IMG/VR virus record: IMGVR_UViG_3300025671_000174
Coordinates: 1-39,119 of that record
Length of the DNA: 39,119 bases
Direction: 5' to 3' (one strand)
Source: a virus
A program made the position numbers and the translations under genes. Below, one piece after another: positions 14,237-20,592 of the stretch. Under the pieces are notes generated by a model. The model was not told the DNA's origin, did not search any database, and was given only the letters and a program-made list of their open reading frames with translations. Positions within the stretch are counted from its first letter, which is position 1; each line of letters starts with the position of its first letter.

Positions 14237-15024
14237 CGGTCGTCTATGACATGTCAAACGAGGAGTATCACCTCGACCCATCGCTGAGCGCGTCAGGCGC
14301 CAAGAAGATCGCCATGGAAAGTTTGGCCGACTTCAAGTACGGCGAGTACCAGCCAAGCCCAGCCTTAGACGTAGGCAGCGCCACGCACACTCTGATCTTG
14401 GAGCCGCACCGCAGCAACACCGTTTGGTGCGGACCAGAAACGCGCAGGGGTAAGGCGTGGACCGACGCCAAGGACGAAGCGGACGCGGCGGGCGCAATAC
14501 TGTTGACCGAAAGCGATTACGCCTTGGCCAAGAATATGGCGGACGCCGTGCGCGCAAATGCCGCGGCGGCGGCGTTGCTCAGCGGCGACTTGGTCTGCGA
14601 AGCCAGCGTGTTTGCAATCGACGCGAACACCAACGTCAACATGCGCTGCCGGCCAGACGCATGGCGCAAGGACATCGCGGCGCTGATCGACGTCAAGACG
14701 ACCATCGATAGCTCACCGGCGGGCTTTGCGAAGCAGGCGGCGAACTTTGGCTATCACATACAGGATCAATTTTACCGCAGATGCATGGCCTTTGACGGCC
14801 ATGAAATAGACCGCTTCATCTTCATCGCGGTGCAAAAGAAAGCGCCCTACAAAGTGGGCGTATACGAACTGGACCTCTTGTCCCTTGAGGAAGGGCATCA
14901 TGCGGTCGAGTACGCGCTGGCGGCGTATGCCACGGCGCAACACACGGGCGTGTGGGGCTATGACTACGGCGAACTACAGACGCTGCAAATCCCGCCCTAT
15001 GCGTTCAAATTTTCGGCAACTTAG
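14233..15024 (+). CDS. PD-(D/E)XK exonuclease, RecE-like (DUF3799 type)
   Basis: A 263-residue protein. YDMSNEEYHLDPSLSASGAKKI is the known N-terminal signature of phage RecE-like exonucleases. ALDVGSATHTLILEP contains the conserved G..H pair (H52). Further on, RCRPDAW (about residues 138-143) and LIDVKTT (about 152-157) give the catalytic D...D-x-K set, and HIQDQFYRR is the following motif IV with its conserved glutamine. It should degrade one strand of double-stranded DNA ends to feed annealing or recombination. The next gene encodes a candidate single-strand-binding protein, a natural partner. The length is normal for the family. Confidence 0.85.
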   Translation: MTVVYDMSNEEYHLDPSLSASGAKKIAMESLADFKYGEYQPSPALDVGSATHTLILEPHRSNTVWCGPETRRGKAWTDAKDEADAAGAILLTESDYALAKNMADAVRANAAAAALLSGDLVCEASVFAIDANTNVNMRCRPDAWRKDIAALIDVKTTIDSSPAGFAKQAANFGYHIQDQFYRRCMAFDGHEIDRFIFIAVQKKAPYKVGVYELDLLSLEEGHHAVEYALAAYATAQHTGVWGYDYGELQTLQIPPYAFKFSAT

Positions 15025-15038
15025 TCAAGGAGACAAAC

Positions 15039-15596
15039 ATGCCAATATCTTTCGGAAGTGACAACACGGGCGGCGAGCTTTTCATTCGCTCAAACTTACC
15101 ACAAAACCGCTGGTACTATAAGGACGACGGCGTTGACGTCGCCATCGACATGGACCGCGGCTTCGCCATCGACATTAAGGAGGTCGTGTTCGGGTGGCTG
15201 CATATCGACGTCGGCGTGCGGGATTGGGTGCCGTGGCCAAGCCCAAGCCAGCAAATTGCCAAGCCAAGCGATAGCCACAAGAATGGTTTCGAGGTGAAAT
15301 GCTGGCTCAGTGACGGGCGCGAGGCGTCCATGAGTGGCAACAGCTTTGGCTTGGGTCAGTTTATCGCCAAGCTGTACAACAAGGCGGAACAGGCGCCAGA
15401 GTTTACGCAGGGCATGGTGCCAGTGGTGCAGATCACAAGCTCTACGCCTGTCGTCGTCGGCAAGGGCACGTCTTACGACGTCGGCTTTAACATCCGCACT
15501 TGGATCAATAAGCCTACGGGCGAGCCCGTCGCAGCGCCTGCACCAGCACCAGCGCCCGCGGCGCCAGCGTCCAGTGACGATAACTTTGGCTTTTAG
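15039..15596 (+). CDS. Candidate single-stranded-DNA-binding protein
   Basis: A 185-residue protein. Residues ~1-155 look all-beta with aromatic residues (NRWYYKDDGVDVAIDMDRGFAI; VVFGWLHIDVGVRDWVPWP). A Pro/Ala-only linker follows (APAPAPAPAAPAS), and the end is acidic with a terminal aromatic residue (SSDDNFGF). An OB-like core, a flexible linker and an acidic, aromatic-ended tip is the layout of bacterial SSB and T7 gp2.5, where the tip recruits replication enzymes. Its place between an exonuclease and the helicase/primase agrees. I do not recognise the core family, so the call rests on architecture and context. AAGGAG lies upstream of the ATG. Confidence 0.6.
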   Translation: MPISFGSDNTGGELFIRSNLPQNRWYYKDDGVDVAIDMDRGFAIDIKEVVFGWLHIDVGVRDWVPWPSPSQQIAKPSDSHKNGFEVKCWLSDGREASMSGNSFGLGQFIAKLYNKAEQAPEFTQGMVPVVQITSSTPVVVGKGTSYDVGFNIRTWINKPTGEPVAAPAPAPAPAAPASSDDNFGF

Positions 15597-15607
15597 GTAA
15601 GGCAGGG

Positions 15608-15646
15608 CGGCGCCGGACATGTGCTCGTAGCAGGCGTCCGGCGCCG
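15608..15646 (+). other. Long intercistronic hairpin before primase/helicase gene
   Basis: CGGCGCCGGAC (15608-15618) and GTCCGGCGCCG (15636-15646) form a perfect 11-bp G+C-rich stem with a 17-base loop. No T-run follows, so simple termination is unlikely. It lies between the SSB-like and primase/helicase genes and could limit read-through, mark RNA processing or protect the upstream mRNA. Confidence 0.7.
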
Positions 15647-15672
15647 TATAAACAGCCAACGGAGAGAGAAGA

Positions 15673-17871
15673 ATGAGCGAGGCATACTTCAGCAAAGTGC
15701 GTGAAAGCACCGTCAGCGAAATGCTCACAACCATAAAAGGCGGGCGCAACGAAATGCTCAACAAGGCGGCGTACACGCTGGGGCGCCACGCGCACTTGGC
15801 GCCGTCAAACATAGACGCGGCCATCATAGATCTGCACGCAGCGGCAAAGCAGGTCGGGCTGCACGACATCGAAATCAAAGCCACAATCGGCAGCGGCTTC
15901 AAGCGCGGCGGGGAAAACCCCAAGGTGCTCGAAGACAGCGACGCAAAGCCATTCACGGCCAGCGAGTTTGACCGTCTCATAGGCAAGCTGGCCAGCAAGG
16001 AAATGCTCACACGCGACGAGGAAACGCGCAAGGACAAGATCGACAAGGCGCGCAAGGCGTGGGAGGGAGGTGTCCCGATTTCTAGAGAAAGTAAGGACGC
16101 AGTGCGTCCTGCATTACTTTACCTAAACAATCGCGGCTTGCGCGCGTCTGCCGCGGTGGGCGCCGCAAGGTTCAGCCCAAACGTATACGACGGGCCAGCG
16201 ATACTCTTTCCCGCGCTGGATGAAGCCGGAGAGGTGCAGGGCATACAGGCAGTGCTCATCACGGCGGAGGGAAACAAGCGCGAGCACAGAGGCATCACGA
16301 AATACTCACGCGGCGTGATCGCCGGCAACTCAATGAGGATCGGCGACGAGCACGACGGGGGCGCCATCATCTTGGTCGAGGGGCCAGAGGATGCGCTCAG
16401 CGTAAAGCAGGCGGTGCAGGGGCACGCGGAGGCGACAATCGTGTGCACCTTCGGCAAGGCCGGCATGGCCACGTACAACGCGCCACGGGCGTCCGACGTG
16501 ACGATCTGCGCGGACCCTGACCTCGACGTGGACAAGGTGGCCGACGTCATACGCGGCGACGGGAGCACGTCGGTTTACGTCGTGCGCTTCAACGAGCTCG
16601 GCGTGGAGAACGTCGCCGACGCAAACGACTACCTACGCGAAGCCGGTGAAGAGAAGCTGCGGGAGGCGCTATCCTTGGCCAAGCCGGTCGAGCAAGCGCA
16701 GCAAGAGGCGGCGGAGGCGGAGATGAATTGGCCGACGCCATACGAGCCAGTTGATCCGGCAAGCATCCCACGTCGGCGCTGGATCTACGGCGCGCACTAC
16801 ATCCGCGGATACGTCAGCGTCGTGGCATCGCAGGGCGGCGCCGGAAAGACGTCCATGCAGAACGTGGAGGCGACGAGCATATGCCTCTGCCGTCCGCTGC
16901 TAGAGGAGCCGGTGCATGAACAGGTCAACGTGTGGGTGATCAACGGGGAAGATCCCTACGAGGAAATGCAGCGACGGTTCGCGGCAATCATGATCCACTA
17001 CAACATCAAGCCAGAGGAACTGCGCGGGCGCCTGTTCCTAGACGCGGGCCGCGACCTGATGATACAGTTTGCCAAGCAAACGCGCGACGGCATCGTGACA
17101 AATGACCAGCTTGCCGAGAAAATGATTGAGCGGATCAAGCAAAACAAAATCGGCTTGGTGATGTTGGACCCGTGGGTCGGGTTCAACGACATCAACGAAA
17201 ACGATAACGTCGCCATGAACGCGGCCGTGGCGCAGGCGCGGTGGATCGCGGACCAGACCGACGCGGCGGTGGTGCTAACGCATCACATACGCAAGTCAAA
17301 CGGCGAGGACGCGACAATCGACAGCGTCCGCGGCGCAGGTTCGCTGATCGGGGCGGCGCGTGCGGCGCGCATCATCAATAAGGTCAGCCAAGAAGACGCA
17401 CTGAAGCTGGGCGTGAACGAGCTCGAAAGCCTCGGCATATTCCGTGTGGACGACGGCAAGTCCAACTTGGCGCCTCCGGCCGCGAAGGCTCTGTATCGAC
17501 GTATGCACGGCGTGGAGCTACCAAACGGGGAATATGTGGGTGTGTGCATTCCGTTTAAAATGCCCGACTTATTCGACGGTGTAAGCGCCCGTGACGCGCA
17601 GGAGGTGCAGCGCCTGATCGGGGCGGCGGCGTCACGGGAGGAGCCGTATCGGTTGGATGCACGCGCCAAGCACTGGGCGGGCAACGCGGTGGCGGTGCAG
17701 CTTGATCTTGACGTGGCCAAGAAAAACGAAAAGGCGCGGGCAAAGGCGATACTCGCCAAGTGGGTCGAGACAAACGTGCTCAGCGTGGAGGAGTGGCCGG
17801 ATAAACGTGCGGGGCGCGACGTGCAGTGCGTCGTCGTGGGTGAATGGATCAGTGGAACGGAGATAGGGTGA
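15673..17871 (+). CDS. Toprim-AAA primase/helicase-type replication protein
   Basis: A 732-residue protein. An N-terminal ~190 residues without clear motif (a poxvirus D5/VirE-like or accessory part is possible) precede a Toprim domain: ILVEGPEDALSV (about 231-242, catalytic Glu) and TICADPDLDVDK (about 276-287, D-x-D). A RecA/RepA-like ATPase follows: Walker A SQGGAGKTS at about 386-394, Walker B IGLVMLDPWVGF near 495, and VVLTHHIRKS near 535 as a sensor motif. It should unwind DNA at the fork and may prime. No zinc-binding primase domain or polymerase is visible. No DNA polymerase gene exists in the window, so host polymerase is presumably recruited. GGAGAGAAGA precedes the ATG. Confidence 0.85.
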   Translation: MSEAYFSKVRESTVSEMLTTIKGGRNEMLNKAAYTLGRHAHLAPSNIDAAIIDLHAAAKQVGLHDIEIKATIGSGFKRGGENPKVLEDSDAKPFTASEFDRLIGKLASKEMLTRDEETRKDKIDKARKAWEGGVPISRESKDAVRPALLYLNNRGLRASAAVGAARFSPNVYDGPAILFPALDEAGEVQGIQAVLITAEGNKREHRGITKYSRGVIAGNSMRIGDEHDGGAIILVEGPEDALSVKQAVQGHAEATIVCTFGKAGMATYNAPRASDVTICADPDLDVDKVADVIRGDGSTSVYVVRFNELGVENVADANDYLREAGEEKLREALSLAKPVEQAQQEAAEAEMNWPTPYEPVDPASIPRRRWIYGAHYIRGYVSVVASQGGAGKTSMQNVEATSICLCRPLLEEPVHEQVNVWVINGEDPYEEMQRRFAAIMIHYNIKPEELRGRLFLDAGRDLMIQFAKQTRDGIVTNDQLAEKMIERIKQNKIGLVMLDPWVGFNDINENDNVAMNAAVAQARWIADQTDAAVVLTHHIRKSNGEDATIDSVRGAGSLIGAARAARIINKVSQEDALKLGVNELESLGIFRVDDGKSNLAPPAAKALYRRMHGVELPNGEYVGVCIPFKMPDLFDGVSARDAQEVQRLIGAAASREEPYRLDARAKHWAGNAVAVQLDLDVAKKNEKARAKAILAKWVETNVLSVEEWPDKRAGRDVQCVVVGEWISGTEIG

Positions 17872-18101
17872 TGTCAAAAGATTTCGAGTATTGGTATGGG
17901 CGCGTAAGGCTGTTTGATGACAGCTTGGAAGTCGCGGACGGCGTCGATAGCTTATATGGGGAAGGGCATGGGCTTAACTATTGGCCGCGCGAGGCTTCCC
18001 TGCACATAATTGGTTTATGGGAAGTGACAAAGCATTTAGCGGCGCACGGAAAACGTATGCGGCGACGGATCGAGGAACTTGAGGCGCAGCTAAATGACTA
18101 G
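17871..18101 (+). CDS. Small hypothetical protein
   Basis: A 76-residue protein, MSKDFEYWYGRVRLFDDSLE onward. The start at 17871 shares a TGATG overlap with the helicase stop and has AACGGAGA upstream; the in-frame ATG at 17844 lies inside the helicase gene. The C-terminus is a basic-acidic helix (HGKRMRRRIEELEAQLND). No family recognised. It overlaps the next gene by eight bases. Confidence 0.6.
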   Translation: MSKDFEYWYGRVRLFDDSLEVADGVDSLYGEGHGLNYWPREASLHIIGLWEVTKHLAAHGKRMRRRIEELEAQLND

Positions 18102-18525
18102 GCCAATATACGAAAGCGAAGAGGACCGTAAAAACGAACAGGCGCTGGCGGATTATCTGGCGGAGCGTCACGACTTGCTGATGTATAAAATGCCGATCAA
18201 GCTGCACCTCGACTACTTTGCTACGAGAGGCGGCAGGGGCGTGGGCTTCTTCGAAATGCGGCGGCGAAAGGTCAATATGTACCACTACGACACGATGATG
18301 CTGGGGATGCATAAAATACAGTCGGCGCATAACTTAACGGCGGCGACCGGTTTGCCGTGTTTCTTCGTCGTGCAGTGGAACGACGCCAAGGGAATATGTA
18401 GGATACCGCCGGAGGAAAACGTAAGCGTCAGGTGGGATTGGGGCGGGCATAATAACCGCAACGACCCACAGGACATGGAGCCAGTGGCGTATTGGAACAT
18501 ATCTACATTTAAGGAGCTCAAGTGA
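18094..18525 (+). CDS. Conserved phage PD-(D/E)XK-like protein
   Basis: A 143-residue protein. An N-terminal glutamate helix (NEQALADYLAERHD) is followed by KLHLDYFA, then GFFEMRRRKVNMYHYDTMMLGMHKI, then TGLPCFFVVQWND and a terminal strand. A D on one strand, an E-x-(R/K) on the next strand, then a helix and a hydrophobic strand is the core order of PD-(D/E)XK nucleases. I know this phage family as a small protein near replication genes, without proven activity. D46 or so and the Glu of FFEMRRR would be catalytic; the lysine normally at the third position is replaced by Arg, which makes activity uncertain. Confidence 0.6.
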   Translation: MTRPIYESEEDRKNEQALADYLAERHDLLMYKMPIKLHLDYFATRGGRGVGFFEMRRRKVNMYHYDTMMLGMHKIQSAHNLTAATGLPCFFVVQWNDAKGICRIPPEENVSVRWDWGGHNNRNDPQDMEPVAYWNISTFKELK

Positions 18526-18794
18526 TGGCGGTGGACATTGACGTCGAAGAGTGGCCAGACATGGAGCGCCTTCAAAACGCGCCTCTGATCGGCAAGATCG
18601 TGTGGGACGAGGAGGATGGGATGGCGCGCATCATGTGGGCGCAGGCGCATTTGCCGTCAAACTTTGACCAGTACGGACGGAAGCAGGCGGAGCTCACTCT
18701 GGAGATGTGCAAGGACATCGTCATGCAGGCGGCGTTGCTGGGTGATGCCATGCTAGAGCAAATAAAGTGGGCCAAGGATGAGATGGAGCACTGA
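18525..18794 (+). CDS. Small acidic hypothetical protein
   Basis: An 89-residue protein, MAVDIDVEEWPDMERLQNAP onward. The ATG at 18525 is used because AAGGAG lies nine bases upstream; a GTG at 18522 is an alternative. The N-terminus is acidic, the middle contains strand-like IGKIVWDEEDGMARIMWAQ, and the C-terminal half is helical (CKDIVMQAALLGDAMLEQIK). The stop immediately precedes the repeat cluster at 18805. Function unknown. Confidence 0.6.
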   Translation: MAVDIDVEEWPDMERLQNAPLIGKIVWDEEDGMARIMWAQAHLPSNFDQYGRKQAELTLEMCKDIVMQAALLGDAMLEQIKWAKDEMEH

Positions 18795-18804
18795 GTGGGA
18801 CGTT

Positions 18805-18939
18805 CCACAGTTACCACAGTTCAACTGTGGAAGACTGCGGAACTGTGGTAAAAGAGGCCACTTTCAGTTCCACCACAGTTGTTGCATATATATATGCAAC
18901 TGTGGTGGTAACTGTGGACTAGGTGGAAACGAACTGTGG
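18805..18939. repeat. Iteron-like cluster: eight copies of AACTGTGG in both directions
   Basis: AACTGTGG starts at 18823, 18841, 18898, 18910 and 18932. Its complement CCACAGTT starts at 18805, 18814 and 18873. All eight are exact copies inside 135 bp with no real gene. The centre is a perfect 20-base palindrome, GTTGCATATATATATGCAAC (18881-18900), with an AT-only core flanked by inverted repeat copies. An AT-rich centre among oriented binding sites is what a replication origin or a strong operator looks like. It lies right after the replication genes and before the packaging genes. Which protein binds is unknown; the RHH, XRE or helicase proteins are candidates. Confidence 0.9.
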
Positions 18940-18958
18940 AAGGAGGAGGATCATTACC

Positions 18959-19558
18959 ATGGCTATCAGAAAGAAAAGGGTTACCGCGACGCAAGCAAAG
19001 CAGAGGGGGCGGGACGCAATGGGGCGGGTGGACGATCAGGCGCAGGTCATTAAGGCGGCAGTCTGGGGTCAGCTTAAACCGCTCGACGAGAAGGCGCGGG
19101 AGAAGACGAGTAAGTGGGGCGATAGGTTGCAGTCACTTGTGGCTCCGGATCTCGCTGGCCGCTTTGAGGCGGCATACGAGGCGCTGGGTGAGGCGGTGGA
19201 CGCAAACGACGTGAAGCGGACGCATGACATCGCAACGCAGCTTCTGAGAGCGTGGGACGTGCTGGAGAAGGCTGCGTTGGACGCGGGGCATCATCCGCTG
19301 CATGAGGATGCATACTGCATGGAGATGGACGACGGGCGCATCGTGTGCATCGCACTCGACGGCTGGGCGTCGCTGCGGCAAAAGTATCCAGAGTGGATCG
19401 TGTACAGCTTCAGCGACGCGGCAAGGGTGCTCTGCGCTGACTTCAGCGCGCGGTTTCTGGACGAGGCATTCAGTGCCTTCCCGAAAGCGCATGTGAAGAG
19501 TATAATTCGCAACGGCGAAGAGCATAGCCGTGACATCAATGACGAGATACCATGGTGA
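18959..19558 (+). CDS. Hypothetical protein, possible phage DNA-metabolism factor
   Basis: A 199-residue protein starting MAIRKKRVTATQAKQRGRDA. The start at 18959 is set by an exceptionally strong ribosome site (AAGGAGGAGGATCATT); an in-frame ATG at 18923 lies inside the repeat cluster. The first 25 residues are basic. Helices follow (LAGRFEAAYEALGEAVDANDVKRTHDIATQLLRAWDVLEKAALDAG), then a beta part (YCMEMDDGRIVCIALDGWASL). No motif recognised. As it begins 20 bp after the last repeat copy, it may be controlled by whatever binds there. Confidence 0.65.
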   Translation: MAIRKKRVTATQAKQRGRDAMGRVDDQAQVIKAAVWGQLKPLDEKAREKTSKWGDRLQSLVAPDLAGRFEAAYEALGEAVDANDVKRTHDIATQLLRAWDVLEKAALDAGHHPLHEDAYCMEMDDGRIVCIALDGWASLRQKYPEWIVYSFSDAARVLCADFSARFLDEAFSAFPKAHVKSIIRNGEEHSRDINDEIPW

Positions 19559-19569
19559 AGGAGAGAAGG

Positions 19570-19836
19570 ATGTACAGGACAGAGTTACTTGAGAAGGCGG
19601 CAGACATCACGACGCATGATCGCAACAACGACTACGGCGAGGCGAAGGAGAGCTTTGGAAGGATTGCGAGCATGTGGTCAACTTACCTCGGTCAGCCTGT
19701 GAGCGAGGCGGACGTCTGTGCGATGATGGTGTTGCTGAAGGTAAGCAGGTCACGCGCGTCACCGCAGAAGATGGATAACTGGATCGACATGTGCGGGTAC
19801 GCTGCGCTGGCGGGGGAGATGGTCAGTGGTGGGTGA
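19570..19836 (+). CDS. DUF6378-like phage protein
   Basis: An 88-residue protein, MYRTELLEKAADITTHDRNN onward. The ATG at 19570 has GGAGAGAAGG right upstream; the in-frame ATG at 19552 would overlap the previous stop. The pattern 'DRNNDYGEAKESFGRIASMWSTYLG...ADVCAMMVLLKVSRSRASPQKMDNWIDMCGYAALAGEM' is one I associate with a widespread phage family (DUF6378) thought to be helical and related in outline to MazG-like nucleotide pyrophosphohydrolases. The activity is unproven. It overlaps the small-terminase start by 11 bases. Confidence 0.7.
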   Translation: MYRTELLEKAADITTHDRNNDYGEAKESFGRIASMWSTYLGQPVSEADVCAMMVLLKVSRSRASPQKMDNWIDMCGYAALAGEMVSGG

Positions 19837-20260
19837 GGTCGGCAAGGCAAAGATTATGGCGCTGGAAAAGCTCGGAGAGGACGAGATCTTCGAGCGCATC
19901 GCAAGCGGCGTGTCGCTGGCATCAATCAAGCGTGACTTCAACATAGGTCATAAGTTGTGGGCGAAGTGGCTTGACGCAAGCGACGGGCGGCGTGGACGCT
20001 ATCAGGCTGCGCAACTTGAGGCTGGCCACTTTTACGCTGAGCGTGCGCTGGAGACGGCGCAGCTTGCTGAACGTGACAACGTCAACGTGGCGCGCTTGCA
20101 AGTGGACACGGACAAGTGGATGGCGAGCAAGCTGAACGCGCAGTACGATACGAGACAGCGTGACGTGGCAATCAACATCAGCGTGAACGACTTGCATGCG
20201 CAGGCTGCGCAGTTGCTTGGCGACGTGATAGAGGGCGAAGTGTTCGAGGATGACGATTGA
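19826..20260 (+). CDS. terS: Terminase small subunit
   Basis: A 144-residue protein from a GTG start that overlaps the previous gene. The N-terminal part (EDEIFERIASGVSLASIKRDFNIGHKLWAKWLDA) is a helix-turn-helix for binding the packaging site. The middle (AGHFYAERALETAQLAERDNVNVARLQVDTDKWMASKLNAQYDTR) is the helical assembly region shared by many phage small terminases, and the end is acidic (EGEVFEDDD), fitting contact with the large subunit. It recognises phage DNA and starts packaging as a ring. It lies two reading frames upstream of the large subunit, separated by a 47-residue frame and a structured gap. Confidence 0.8.
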   Translation: MVGEVGKAKIMALEKLGEDEIFERIASGVSLASIKRDFNIGHKLWAKWLDASDGRRGRYQAAQLEAGHFYAERALETAQLAERDNVNVARLQVDTDKWMASKLNAQYDTRQRDVAINISVNDLHAQAAQLLGDVIEGEVFEDDD

Positions 20261-20393
20261 GCGCGAAAATACGCATCGGAACGCACTCACGCACGCGGGC
20301 GCGCGCGTGCTCGCAGATGCAGCAAAAGTCAACGCAAAATGCACGTTTAAGGCGAGAGTGCAGGCGCAGCAACGAGGTGGATCTGCTAAGTGA
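20250..20393 (+). CDS. Possible 47-residue basic protein
   Basis: An ATG at 20250 overlaps the terminase small-subunit stop by 11 bases, and the frame runs to TGA at 20391-20393. It would give MTIERENTHRNALTHAGARV then LADAAKVNAKCTFKARVQAQ and a basic tail. Basic and helical composition, and the coupled start, support it. The ribosome site (GAGG) is too close to be good, and there is no family, so this may be chance. Confidence 0.4.
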   Translation: MTIERENTHRNALTHAGARVLADAAKVNAKCTFKARVQAQQRGGSAK

Positions 20394-20592
20394 TTGATTT
20401 TAAACGATCTGCACTTAACATAATACGTATTATCGGCCTTTTGCGCGGTATTATGTTAATTTTGGCCGATTTTTGTGCTGCGGCGCAGAAAAAGCGCGTT
20501 TTTGACCCCCCCTTTGCTCAGCGCGGACCGGTGCAAATGCAAAGGACCTCCCCACGCCTCCCCGCCCCCTTTTTCCGTAAACAGGTGTTAAC
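20394..20592. promoter_or_regulatory. Structured leader of the large terminase gene with interleaved inverted repeats
   Basis: No convincing gene lies here. Two perfect inverted repeats interlock: TTAACATAATAC (20415-20426) with GTATTATGTTAA (20448-20459), and ATCGGCC (20432-20438) with GGCCGAT (20464-20470), the latter followed by TTTTTG. They cannot both form simple hairpins at once, so either alternative hairpins or a pseudoknot would arise. A 14-base palindrome, ATAATACGTATTAT, sits at 20420-20433. Downstream are C-rich runs and GTTAAC (20587-20592) touching the terminase ATG. It may be an attenuator or a packaging site. Confidence 0.65.

Noticed and set aside
15096-16055. 319-residue open frame on the minus strand
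   Set aside because: It spans two unrelated real genes and the hairpin between them, and shows no domain. Its composition is that of an antisense shadow.
18805-18939. CRISPR array or mobile-element end
   Set aside because: The copies are 8 bases long with irregular spacing and both orientations, without spacers, transposase or target duplication.
18805-18939. DnaA-box origin
   Set aside because: The sites CCACAGTT and TTACCACA resemble but do not equal TTATCCACA; no exact box was found.
18778-19053. Open frame running through the AACTGTGG cluster
   Set aside because: Its Cys/Gly/His-rich sequence is produced by the repeat itself, and it overlaps the better-supported gene starting at 18959.
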